The position numbers and the translations under genes are program-made. From positions 469 to 64,468 of the forward strand of contig JAGNJD010000008.1 of NCBI GenBank assembly GCA_018000835.1: a stretch of DNA of 64,000 nt, given 5' to 3'. This DNA is from Candidatus Goldiibacteriota bacterium. Lineage in GTDB: Bacteria; Oederibacteriota; PGYV01; DSYL01. The notes beneath the pieces were generated by a model. It was given only the letters and a program-made list of their open reading frames with translations. It searched no databases and was not told the origin of the DNA. Shown here piece after piece: positions 8,677 to 16,088 of this stretch. Within the stretch, counting starts at the first letter, position 1; each line of letters starts with the position of its first letter.

Positions 8677-9466
8677 ATTTTGCCCTTTTGGGTGAAATAA
8701 AAGCAGAAATAAAAAATAAAATTGAAATGAAAATTACCACGGTTGCACTCACGGGAAAATTAAATGCAAATGAAATAATGACTCCGCCTATGCCGCCAAG
8801 TGCGCCGGTAAGTGCAGAAATAACGAAAAATTTTTTTAAATCAAAAGTCCACTGATATGCTATTGCAGGCGGAGTAATTATGAGTGCAAAAAGCATAAGT
8901 CCGCCGATTATATCAAGATTCAGCGTAACTATTACTCCTATCAAAAATAAAATAAAATACAAAATAAAGTTTACGTTTACCCCAAGGGTTGCTGCTATTT
9001 CCCTGTTAAAAAGAAAAACTGAAAAATCCCTGAAATTAATGAAAATAAAAAGAATTACAACTATCAAAACGGCGGTCTGTAAAAGTATGCCTTTCCAGCC
9101 GGATAAAAGGATGTTACCCCAGAGAAAATTTGTTACGAGTTGATTCTTCCCTTCAAGCAGTCCTACGCCAAAAAAAGCAATTCCCATGACAAAAGAAAAT
9201 ATTATGCTTAATGAAACGTTTGGATTCGTTTTTGCCCTGTCAGTAACGGGGCCTATGAAAATTGCAGTAAAAAAAGAAACGAGAATTGCAAGCAGTTTTG
9301 AAGGTAAATTAAAAATTATAGCCCAGATACCGCCGGCCATTGCAGAATGTGCAATTGCAACTCCTATAAAAGGTATGTTAAGCAGAAAAATAAAAACTCC
9401 TATCAGGCCGCAGCCAAAACCGGCAATTGATGCGGTTATTATTGCCTTTGCAAATAATTCATCCAT
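8666..9466 (-). CDS. ABC-3 family (ZnuB/MntB-type) permease
   Basis: This is an integral membrane subunit of a metal-type ABC importer. The 266 residues form about eight hydrophobic segments. The ABC-3 family hallmarks are present: AHSAMAGG near 38-45, and the late segment with LDIIGGLMLFALIITPPAIAY around 185-205. It overlaps the ATPase gene by 8 bp and the methyltransferase gene by 11 bp. Family members usually import zinc, manganese or iron. The unusual binding protein in this operon makes the substrate uncertain. Confidence 0.9.
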   Translation of the reverse strand: MDELFAKAIITASIAGFGCGLIGVFIFLLNIPFIGVAIAHSAMAGGIWAIIFNLPSKLLAILVSFFTAIFIGPVTDRAKTNPNVSLSIIFSFVMGIAFFGVGLLEGKNQLVTNFLWGNILLSGWKGILLQTAVLIVVILFIFINFRDFSVFLFNREIAATLGVNVNFILYFILFLIGVIVTLNLDIIGGLMLFALIITPPAIAYQWTFDLKKFFVISALTGALGGIGGVIISFAFNFPVSATVVIFISILFFISAFISPKRAKYGE

Positions 9467-10139
9467 AAATAAGATCCACCATGTCTTTTCTTTTTAATAT
9501 TTTCCGGGGTGCATCATTAAAAACAATTTGTCCGTCTTTTAATACGACGATTTTATTTGCGGTATCCGGAATACTGCTTATCAGATGCGTTACCATTATT
9601 ATAGTAAGCCCGAATTCCTTTTTTACCTTTTCCACGCATTTCAAAAAATCCTTGTAAGCAGTAACGTCAAGGTTTAAATTTGGTTCATCCAGAAAAAGTA
9701 TAACGGGTTTTCCGGCAAGTGCCATGGTGAGAAGGATTTTTTGTCTCTCCCCGCCGGATAAAAGTCCAAACGGTTTTTTGACGATGTTTTTAATTTTTAA
9801 TTCATCCGTAAGGTGACGTAAAAAATCTTTTTCCGGCCTGCCGAAATTAATAATCTGTTCTGCAATTATGGGGAAATATCTGTCAACGTCGAGCCGCTGC
9901 GGCACATAACCGCATTTTTTTCTTATATTACCGGCCCCTCCATCGTCATAAAAAGAAATTTTTCCGGAATTTATTTTCATCATTCCAAGAATGGATTTTA
10001 ATAACGTCGTTTTTCCTGAGCCATTTGGTCCAAGGAGAATTATGAAATCCTCCTTATTTACGGTTAAATTTACGTTTTTTAAAATCTGCTTTTTTCCTAT
10101 AAAAACGTTTATCTTTTCTACGCTTAAAATTCTTTTCAT
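9459..10139 (-). CDS. ABC transporter ATP-binding protein (ZnuC/MntA-type)
   Basis: This powers the importer formed with the adjacent permease. The 226 residues contain Walker A GPNGSGKTT near 38-46, a Q-loop (YVPQRLDV) near 77-84, the signature LLSGGERQK near 124-132, Walker B VILFLDEPN near 143-151 and the switch His in VTHLI near 182. All look functional. The ATG overlaps the stop of the binding-protein gene (ATGA), which indicates translational coupling. The genes on both sides place it in a ZnuABC-like set. Confidence 0.92.
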   Translation of the reverse strand: MKRILSVEKINVFIGKKQILKNVNLTVNKEDFIILLGPNGSGKTTLLKSILGMMKINSGKISFYDDGGAGNIRKKCGYVPQRLDVDRYFPIIAEQIINFGRPEKDFLRHLTDELKIKNIVKKPFGLLSGGERQKILLTMALAGKPVILFLDEPNLNLDVTAYKDFLKCVEKVKKEFGLTIIMVTHLISSIPDTANKIVVLKDGQIVFNDAPRKILKRKDMVDLIYG

Positions 10140-10939
10140 TTTACAACCGTTTTTATCTGTTCCAGATTATAATTGTATGCATTGAAAAACCAGGAATCCT
10201 GGCTTTCTTCTGCGGGGAAATACATAAAAGTAAGTTTTTTCGTTTTTAATTCCCCGTTTAAAATGTCTGCGGTCGTATCATCGTCGCCTGTCAGATTGCT
10301 TATTATAAGTTGAACTTTTTCCTTTTTTGCCAGTTTAATTATATCTGCCAGATCTTTAGGCTTTAGCGAATCAGGACCTGAAAAAACAGAAACGACTTTT
10401 AATCCGAGATAATTGCAGAATCCCTGCTGATGGCTACTTGCAATTACTTTTATATTTTTATTCGATATGGTTTTAACAAGCATTGCATCGTCGGTGATTC
10501 TTTGTTTTATTTTTGAAACCGTATTTTCCTTATTCATTGCATATTGCTGTTTCTTTTCAGGGAAAATTTCCATTAAAAATTTTTCAACTTCGTCCAGTCC
10601 GTTAATGTATCCGCCGGGACTATTTAAATCAGATAGATCCACATATATAACCCTGATGTTTTTATTAATTTTAATAATCTTATCCAGCAGATATTTCTGA
10701 AATGGGTGGATTATTAAAATTTTTGAATTTATTATTTTTTTTGCATCATCTGGTTTTAAATCGTATGACCCGGGACAGACAAGATGAGGCACAAGCGTTT
10801 TTACGTTATTATCTCCGGTTATGTCCCTTACCATGGAAGATATTACGGACGTCCCGCATAAAATTACTTTTTCTGATTCTTTCTGTCCGCAACCAGTCAG
10901 AAAAATCAGGACAAAAAATAAAACTGAAATTTTTTTCAT
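10136..10939 (-). CDS. ZnuA-like substrate-binding lipoprotein with altered metal-binding site
   Basis: This is the periplasmic binding component of the ABC-3 importer. The 267-residue protein begins with a lipoprotein signal (LTGC, Cys17). It then shows the two-lobe cluster A-I pattern: CPGSYDLKPDDA at 55-66, SPGGYING at 107-114 and SSHQQGF at 168-174. In ZnuA and MntA-type proteins the first two places carry metal-binding His residues; here they are Gly/Ser. Only His170 remains at its expected place, with His52 and His78 as possible substitutes. The ligand may thus be a chelated metal or something else. It overlaps the ATPase gene and follows the TonB receptor gene by about 50 bp. Family assignment is firm; zinc as substrate is not. 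Confidence 0.85.
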   Translation of the reverse strand: MKKISVLFFVLIFLTGCGQKESEKVILCGTSVISSMVRDITGDNNVKTLVPHLVCPGSYDLKPDDAKKIINSKILIIHPFQKYLLDKIIKINKNIRVIYVDLSDLNSPGGYINGLDEVEKFLMEIFPEKKQQYAMNKENTVSKIKQRITDDAMLVKTISNKNIKVIASSHQQGFCNYLGLKVVSVFSGPDSLKPKDLADIIKLAKKEKVQLIISNLTGDDDTTADILNGELKTKKLTFMYFPAEESQDSWFFNAYNYNLEQIKTVVK

Positions 10940-10990
10940 TTTATTCTCTTTCTAAATATTTTTTATCCGGCATCTGACAACCAACACCTG

Positions 10991-12850
10991 TCATAATTTA
11001 ATTAACATCCCGCCTTTTATCAAAAATCCTGCAGCAGGATATCCTTTTACGACTTCATACTTTGTATCAGTGATGTTATCGCATTCAACGTAAAATCCTG
11101 AATCTATGCCTGATATCATCGTATTGTAATTTATTGAAAAATTATAAATTAAATAATCGTCCAGTTTATCTTTTTTTTCATTTTCTGCAAATCTGTCCTT
11201 TGCAAATTCTGCCTCTGCTTTAAATTCCAGTCGGTTATCAAGCAGTGCAAAATTTACGTAGGATTTACCGGTTAAATAGGAAAAATTTTTTGTTTTGTCT
11301 TTTGGGTCTGTATACGAAGCATTTGCTCCTATTGTCAATAAATCAAAAAGTTTTAAATCAACACCGCCCTCAACTCCCCTGAACAAAACAAAACCCGTAT
11401 TTTTTAATGAATTATCAACCGGGTCAACCTGCAATAAATTGCTCCCTTCCGTCTGATATACCGATGCCCTGTAGGTTAAAAGTTTAAAAACCTTATGCTC
11501 AAGTCCGATTTCATACTGATAATAACTTTCTGGTTTTAAACTGCCTTCATAATCATTAAAAATCACCTGCCCCATTGCAGGCGTTTTATACCCCTTTGAC
11601 ACGTTTAGATAAATCTTATGCCCTTCCCATAAAGACATTGAAAGCCCAGCCTGAGGTATCCATTCATCTTCCCATGCCGTATTTATTCCGTATCTTAATC
11701 CGAGCATTACTGAAAACATTCCCACGATCTGTGTAATTGTAAAATACGGAGCATAATCATTTTCATACCTTTCCTCTGCTTTTTTAAACGCAGGATTCGG
11801 CGGATAATTTTCAAATCTGCCGCCAAAATACTGCCAGTCGAAACCAATTCTTGTTAAATTGCCGGGGGCTATTACCATATCGTGCATTAAACGAAATCCG
11901 TAATTTTCAAACCTGTTATCGCTGCCGGGAATTGTGACCGGCATTGGCACTGAATAGTTCACTGCATTTTCCTTAAAATCGTTAAAACCCGAATCCACAT
12001 AAAATATGACCTTTGTTTTGGTTTCATCCATGTCTCTTATAAACCGTATGTCGCCGGATGCCTGTTTCATGTCGCATGCTTCAAGGTATCTGTCCCAAAA
12101 AGAGCCAACCGGGCCGGGGTTAAAAAGTATTGCATTATTATAACCGCCGTTTGCCTCGAAACGGATTTCCCGGCTTAAATCATATCCTATTTTTGCAGAA
12201 TAATTCTGCTGATATGAATCAGAATTATTTCTCTTACCCGCGGTTGATTTATATCCTGCGTTTAATGAATAATCAAACTGTCCGGATTTTAAAACGTTAT
12301 TTATGTAATAATCCTGGGTGGAGTAATTACCAATGGCGGTTGATATCGTAGTTTTCATTCCTTCTTCCTTTGGCCTTTTTGTCGTTACGTTTATGACGCC
12401 TGCAACTGCCTGATTGCCTGATGAAACAGAATCAGGTCCTTTTATTATTTCTATTCTTTCTACGTTATCAAGGGGTAGAGTATCAAATAACTGATGTCTG
12501 AAAATCGCCATTGATTGTGGTCTGTCGTCAACGACAACAAGAATTCCGGAATTTGGCATGTCTCCAATGCCCCGCAGTTTGAATACGGACGGTGCCATTG
12601 TTCCTGCATTAAAATTAATAATACCTGCCTTTGAAAAATAAACGCCCGGGACGTCTTTTAAAACGTCTGCAACGTTACCCTTGCCATTTAGTTCCAGCGT
12701 CCTTCCTGTAAATGAAACAAAAGACCTGGCTGAATCATTTATGCCTATGACGCATTGGTTTTCATTTATGACTACGTTGCCAAGGTCGTATATAAATGAA
12801 AAACCTGAAATTGGTATTAATAAAAACATACAAATAAAAATTTTTTTCAT
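10991..12850 (-). CDS. TonB-dependent outer-membrane receptor
   Basis: This is an energy-driven outer-membrane gate. The 619-residue precursor has a signal peptide (about 1-18). Its plug domain runs from about 50 to 160: DVLKDVPGVYFSK, FKLRGIGDMPN, ILVVVDDRP, NVERIEIIKGPDS, AGVINVTTKRP. A roughly 450-residue beta-barrel of alternating aromatic strands follows, ending in a family-typical aromatic/Leu C-terminus (KGGMLIKL). It is shorter than siderophore receptors (about 700) and close to the size of vitamin-B12/zinc (BtuB/ZnuD) receptors. It lies between tonB and the ABC-3 transporter, so the three likely form one route from outside to cytoplasm. A -10 box and a LacI-type palindrome precede the gene. 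The Shine-Dalgarno is CCGGAGGA. The substrate is unknown. Confidence 0.93.
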   Translation of the reverse strand: MKKIFICMFLLIPISGFSFIYDLGNVVINENQCVIGINDSARSFVSFTGRTLELNGKGNVADVLKDVPGVYFSKAGIINFNAGTMAPSVFKLRGIGDMPNSGILVVVDDRPQSMAIFRHQLFDTLPLDNVERIEIIKGPDSVSSGNQAVAGVINVTTKRPKEEGMKTTISTAIGNYSTQDYYINNVLKSGQFDYSLNAGYKSTAGKRNNSDSYQQNYSAKIGYDLSREIRFEANGGYNNAILFNPGPVGSFWDRYLEACDMKQASGDIRFIRDMDETKTKVIFYVDSGFNDFKENAVNYSVPMPVTIPGSDNRFENYGFRLMHDMVIAPGNLTRIGFDWQYFGGRFENYPPNPAFKKAEERYENDYAPYFTITQIVGMFSVMLGLRYGINTAWEDEWIPQAGLSMSLWEGHKIYLNVSKGYKTPAMGQVIFNDYEGSLKPESYYQYEIGLEHKVFKLLTYRASVYQTEGSNLLQVDPVDNSLKNTGFVLFRGVEGGVDLKLFDLLTIGANASYTDPKDKTKNFSYLTGKSYVNFALLDNRLEFKAEAEFAKDRFAENEKKDKLDDYLIYNFSINYNTMISGIDSGFYVECDNITDTKYEVVKGYPAAGFLIKGGMLIKL

Positions 12851-12890
12851 AAAAAAATCCTCCGGATTAATTTTTATTCTATCTTTTCGC

Positions 12891-12904
12891 TGTAAACGTT
12901 TACA
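12891..12904. promoter_or_regulatory. Perfect 14-bp palindrome, LacI-family operator candidate
   Basis: TGTAAACGTTTACA is a perfect palindrome that matches the LacI/GalR/CcpA operator pattern TGNAANCGNTTNCA. It lies in the 93-bp gap between tonB and the receptor gene. A minus-strand TATAAT lies just upstream (12924-12919), so the palindrome would fall at or just after the transcription start, a typical repressor position. No LacI-type regulator gene is in this window. Confidence 0.55.
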
Positions 12905-12943
12905 TAAGATACTAAACCATTATAAAAAACGTTGCGAAAATAT

Positions 12944-13537
12944 TTATTCCATTTTATATACCATTTTTAACTTCAGTTGCAGACATTCCGCATTTAACCT
13001 CTCCGGTATGCAGGGGTACGGGGCCGCACGTTTTATGGTTGAAAGTGCTTCTTCATCCAGAACGTTGTATCCTGAGCCATTGACGATTTTTACGTCCTTT
13101 AACGTGCCGTTTTTGACAATTGAAAACTGGACTTCAACCGTTCCTTCCATGTTTTCTATTTTTGCCCGATAGGGATATTTTTTATTTTCCTGTATTTTTC
13201 TCTTTACGTAATCATAAAAAACAATCGCCTCACTGTCATCCGCTTCATTACCGATATAGGAACCGGGATTGTTTTCATTGTTTATTGCTTCTTCCTCTTT
13301 TATGATTTCTTTTGGTTTGTTTGTTGTTTTTTTTATCTTTGTTTTGTCTCCGATTATCCTGATATCCGGCAGCATTGATGCCTCTATTGTAAAAACCTGA
13401 TCTGAATTTTTCGGGGTGGCCTTTTCTGTTTTTCCGTATTTTGCATAATACAGGTATGCCGGGACGGAAAAAATCATACCATGGAAAAATACGGAAATAA
13501 TCAGTGCTGCCATGCCCGTAATTTTTTTGTTTTTCAT
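12944..13537 (-). CDS. tonB: TonB family energy-transducing protein
   Basis: This transmits inner-membrane proton-motive energy to the neighbouring outer-membrane receptor. The 197 residues comprise a short cytoplasmic start, one membrane anchor (about 9-28), a Lys/Glu/Asn-rich periplasmic spacer with little Pro, and the TonB C-terminal domain (about 105-197). That domain contains YPYRAKI, GTVEVQFSI, VVKNGTLKD-like and GYNVLDEEALSTIKRAAPYP. The usual X-Pro repeats are missing, as in many non-enterobacterial TonBs. exbB and exbD are not in this window, so the motor must come from elsewhere. It is the first gene of the minus-strand uptake run and has a near-consensus promoter. Confidence 0.92.
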   Translation of the reverse strand: MKNKKITGMAALIISVFFHGMIFSVPAYLYYAKYGKTEKATPKNSDQVFTIEASMLPDIRIIGDKTKIKKTTNKPKEIIKEEEAINNENNPGSYIGNEADDSEAIVFYDYVKRKIQENKKYPYRAKIENMEGTVEVQFSIVKNGTLKDVKIVNGSGYNVLDEEALSTIKRAAPYPCIPERLNAECLQLKLKMVYKME

Positions 13538-13572
13538 TTTTTTTCCATTTTATCGTGTTACGTTTTTTAAAA

Positions 13573-13600
13573 ATCGTAGCACATATTAAAATTATGTCAA
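13573..13600 (-). promoter_or_regulatory. Promoter of tonB and the uptake operon
   Basis: On the minus strand a perfect TTGACA (13600-13595) is followed after 16 bp by TACGAT (13578-13573), which is preceded by TGC as in extended -10 promoters. The ATG of tonB is about 36 bp downstream of the -10. Confidence 0.7.
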
Positions 13601-13616
13601 GGATATTTTGCGGCGC

Positions 13617-13633
13617 CGTTATGTAGCATAACG
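13617..13633. promoter_or_regulatory. 17-bp inverted repeat upstream of the tonB promoter
   Basis: CGTTATG-TAG-CATAACG is a perfect 7-bp inverted repeat with a 3-bp spacer. It is 16 bp upstream of the tonB -35 box and lies in the divergent region before the TPR gene. It resembles Fur/Zur-type metalloregulator sites in its GTTAT/ATAAC arms. Control of metal uptake is an inference. Confidence 0.45.
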
Positions 13634-13718
13634 CATTTTTTAAATTACATCAATAATGAAATATTCATTTCCTTTTATGGAACAGAACGGACAATACCGG
13701 TTTCGTAAATAATAAATT

Positions 13719-13747
13719 TTGACTTTTTTATGCATATAAAATATAAT
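13719..13747 (+). promoter_or_regulatory. Promoter of the TPR protein gene
   Basis: TTGACT (13719-13724), 17 bp, then a perfect TATAAT (13742-13747). A GAGGTG ribosome site at 13757-13762 sits 8 bp before the ATG at 13771. Confidence 0.75.
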
Positions 13748-13770
13748 TGTATTTTTGAGGTGATAATATT

Positions 13771-14496
13771 ATGAAAAAGTTTTTTATATTTCTTATAATG
13801 ACGTCCTGTTTAATGGTTAATTTATATGCCAGAAATTCTTTTGACGAAGGCAATAAATTATATTTAAACGGTAAATATGACGATGCATTAAAAGAATATT
13901 CTGATTTCATAAATAAAAACAAGGATTATTATGAAGGTTATTATAATGCCGGAAATGCATATTTCCGTCTTGGCGATTATCAAAAAGCACTTGAAATGTA
14001 TAAAAAGGCCTATGAATTAAACAGTAAAGACGAAGACGTAACGCATAACATGAAAATTGCAGAGGAAAAACTGAAAAAACAGCAGTCGCAGTGTGACAAT
14101 AAAAACCAGCAGAATAAAAATCAGGATAACAAGTCGCAGGGAAGCAGTCAGGGACAGCAGTCGCAGTCACAGCAAAATCAGCAGGGACAGCAAAGCCAGC
14201 AGAAGCAGGCAGAAAATAACAATAGCCAGCAGCAAAATCAAAATCAGCAGCAATATTCAGGAATGACAGATGACGAAGTTCAGGCTATATTAAACATGAA
14301 AAAAAAGCAGGAGCAGAAGTTAAAGCAGTATTTTGGGAACCAGCAGAGAAAAAACAACAGAAACGACGATTTCCCCGATTTCTTTAACATGTCTCCCGAC
14401 GAAATAATGAGATACATGGAACAGCGAATGATGAACCCATTTGAAGAACCGGAAAGAAAAAGCGGCGGCGGAAGCGGGGATAAAAAGGACTGGTAA
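13771..14496 (+). CDS. Secreted TPR protein with Gln/Asn-rich region, BatC-like
   Basis: The 241-residue protein has a signal peptide (about 1-21). Two to three TPR units follow (about 24-110; YNAGNAYFRLGDYQKALEMYKKAY is the clearest), then a low-complexity Gln/Asn/Ser-rich stretch (about 112-165). The C-terminus is charged, with a MTDDEVQAILN segment near 168 and a Gly/Ser-rich tail. The layout resembles the BatC proteins of 'aerotolerance' (Bat) operons. The usual partners (MoxR ATPase, BatA/B/D) are absent here, so the assignment is tentative. It is expressed alone from a good promoter. It would act in the periplasm as a scaffold; no enzyme motif is present. Confidence 0.75.
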   Translation: MKKFFIFLIMTSCLMVNLYARNSFDEGNKLYLNGKYDDALKEYSDFINKNKDYYEGYYNAGNAYFRLGDYQKALEMYKKAYELNSKDEDVTHNMKIAEEKLKKQQSQCDNKNQQNKNQDNKSQGSSQGQQSQSQQNQQGQQSQQKQAENNNSQQQNQNQQQYSGMTDDEVQAILNMKKKQEQKLKQYFGNQQRKNNRNDDFPDFFNMSPDEIMRYMEQRMMNPFEEPERKSGGGSGDKKDW

Positions 14497-15090
14497 ATTA
14501 AGTTAATAACTGCGATGCCGGTTTCAAATTTCCGATAACTACTTTACAGATTTTTTCCATTCTCCGGTTTTTACTCCCTGTTTCAACTCATTCCTATCCG
14601 ATAAAAAATTATATTTCGATTGTTTATTTTTTTGAGGAATTCATTCGAGCCTTTCTGTTGAGGGACGTGGCGGTTTTATACTGCTTCATTACCTTGCTTG
14701 TTCTTTGCATGCGTTTTTGAAATTCATTAGTCGGATGGACGTCTGTTAAAATAAAAAGAGATTGCACAAACCACACAAAACAGGTAAACTGGAACCTGAT
14801 GGAAATATGCAAATAATTTATTAACCGAACAACAATGGTTTCTACTTTCTCCCAAAGGCACTTGGCATCTGCCATTTATCATTAATTTAAAATTCCTGCT
14901 TTAAGTTTACCGGATATCAATAAATTTTACTTTTATAAAAAAACAATACTGTAACCATAGGTTTGATACAAATGCATCCCCGTTATGATCATTTGAAATC
15001 AAATAACTATATAAAAAAAATCCAGAAAATATTATAATCAATTATGTTTATTCTGGTAAGCGGGTATATTGTTAAAATAGGCATTAATAC
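14497..15090. other. Gene-poor intergenic region with repeat remnants
   Basis: A minus-strand frame (14624-14875, 83 codons) has no recognisable motif. Its two ends coincide with dispersed repeats: 14628-14645 is the core of the 49-bp repeat also found at 30850 and 55974, and 14857-14880 resembles the GGCA-rich repeats of 27.4 and 38.4 kb. I see no RNA gene. A TCCAGAA/TTCTGG pair (15021-15056) could form a weak hairpin. Confidence 0.4.
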
Positions 15091-15106
15091 AGGAGGACGC
15101 TAAAAA

Positions 15107-15142
15107 ATGAAAAAAATATTTTTTTTAAAGGTAAAAAATTGA
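15107..15142 (+). CDS. 11-codon leader frame with slippery heptamer before the UbiA gene
   Basis: An ATG at 15107 has an ideal Shine-Dalgarno (AGGAGG, 15091-15096) and encodes MKKIFFLKVKN, then a TGA that overlaps the TTG of the UbiA frame. The run of eight T at 15119-15126 followed by A contains an in-frame T_TTT_TTA, a classical -1 slippery heptamer. A -1 slip, or one more T, would fuse MKKIFFLKGKK directly to the UbiA protein. It may be a frameshift site, a phase-variable tract, a coupled leader peptide, or a sequencing error in the T run. Confidence 0.5.
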   Translation: MKKIFFLKVKN

Positions 15143-16053
15143 CTTTATCTGAAATTTTTTTTCTGACAGCAGGAATAATTTTATTTTTTATTATTTTTTT
15201 CATAATAAAAAATTTTCGCGGTTTTTTTTACGATTCAAGACCATCCCGGTTTATATATTATTCGGTTATATTCGGCTGTGGCTTTTTTCTTGGAATAATA
15301 AAGTCCGGCGCTTTATCAGGAATATCTCTGTGGGTAAATTTTTTATCGGGTTTATTCCTTATAAACGTTCTGTTTCTTTCAAGCACAATATTAAACAACG
15401 TATATGACAAGGACATTGACAGATACAATAAAAAACCCAATCCTCTTATCGGCACAATCAGTAAAAAAGATTACATGAAAATATACTACATCTGCTTTTT
15501 TTCCTCTTTACTCGTTTCCCTCTCATTAAATATAACATCATTTTTTATAACGCTTATAATTCTTGTGACTGCTTTTATATATTCCTGCCCGCCTTTAAGA
15601 GTTAAAAGATTTTTCCCTTTTAACATTATATTAATTGGCTTTTCATCCGTCCTTGCTTTATTTCTCGGTTTTGCATCTTCAAACGAATTTAAAATAATTT
15701 ATGATTTCCCTTACCGTCTGGGAATAGCAATGCTCATCGTGCTATCTCTCGCATTTAACGTAAAAGACATAAACGATTATAAAGGAGATAAAAAATACAA
15801 AATAAAAACCATAATGACGCTTTTCGGTTATAAAAAAGGAAAAATAATAACGGCATTACTTGCTTTTTCCGGTTACGTCCTTCTTCCTGTATTACTGGAT
15901 TTTAAAGTAATGCTTTTTTATAGTTTTATATTCGGAGCCCTTACTTTCATCATAATTATAAAATCAAAAAATGTGGTCAACGAATCTGTAGTATTTTCCG
16001 TTTTTTTTATTTATCTTTTTATTTTTATTCTTCACAAACCGGCTTTATTCTGA
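15139..16053 (+). CDS. UbiA-family prenyltransferase
   Basis: This is a membrane-embedded enzyme that attaches a prenyl chain to an aromatic or polar acceptor. The roughly 300 residues contain about eight membrane segments and both Asp-rich motifs of the family: NNVYDKDIDRYNKKPNP near 94-110 (first NDxxD-type motif) and DINDYKGDKKYKIKT near 212-226 (second). The in-frame start is a TTG at 15139 with only a weak AAAGG upstream. The strong ribosome site belongs to the leader frame at 15107, so the true N-terminus may be MKKIFFLKGKK after a -1 shift. Quinone, heme or lipid substrates are all possible. It is followed at 35 bp by an Lgt-like membrane protein. Confidence 0.85.
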   Translation: MTLSEIFFLTAGIILFFIIFFIIKNFRGFFYDSRPSRFIYYSVIFGCGFFLGIIKSGALSGISLWVNFLSGLFLINVLFLSSTILNNVYDKDIDRYNKKPNPLIGTISKKDYMKIYYICFFSSLLVSLSLNITSFFITLIILVTAFIYSCPPLRVKRFFPFNIILIGFSSVLALFLGFASSNEFKIIYDFPYRLGIAMLIVLSLAFNVKDINDYKGDKKYKIKTIMTLFGYKKGKIITALLAFSGYVLLPVLLDFKVMLFYSFIFGALTFIIIIKSKNVVNESVVFSVFFIYLFIFILHKPALF

Positions 16054-16088
16054 TAAATTAATTCATATTGAAAAAAGGTGACAATTTT

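Noticed and set aside
14624-14875. 83-codon minus-strand frame as a gene
   Set aside because: No motif or ribosome site; both ends fall in dispersed repeats found elsewhere, so it is probably chance.
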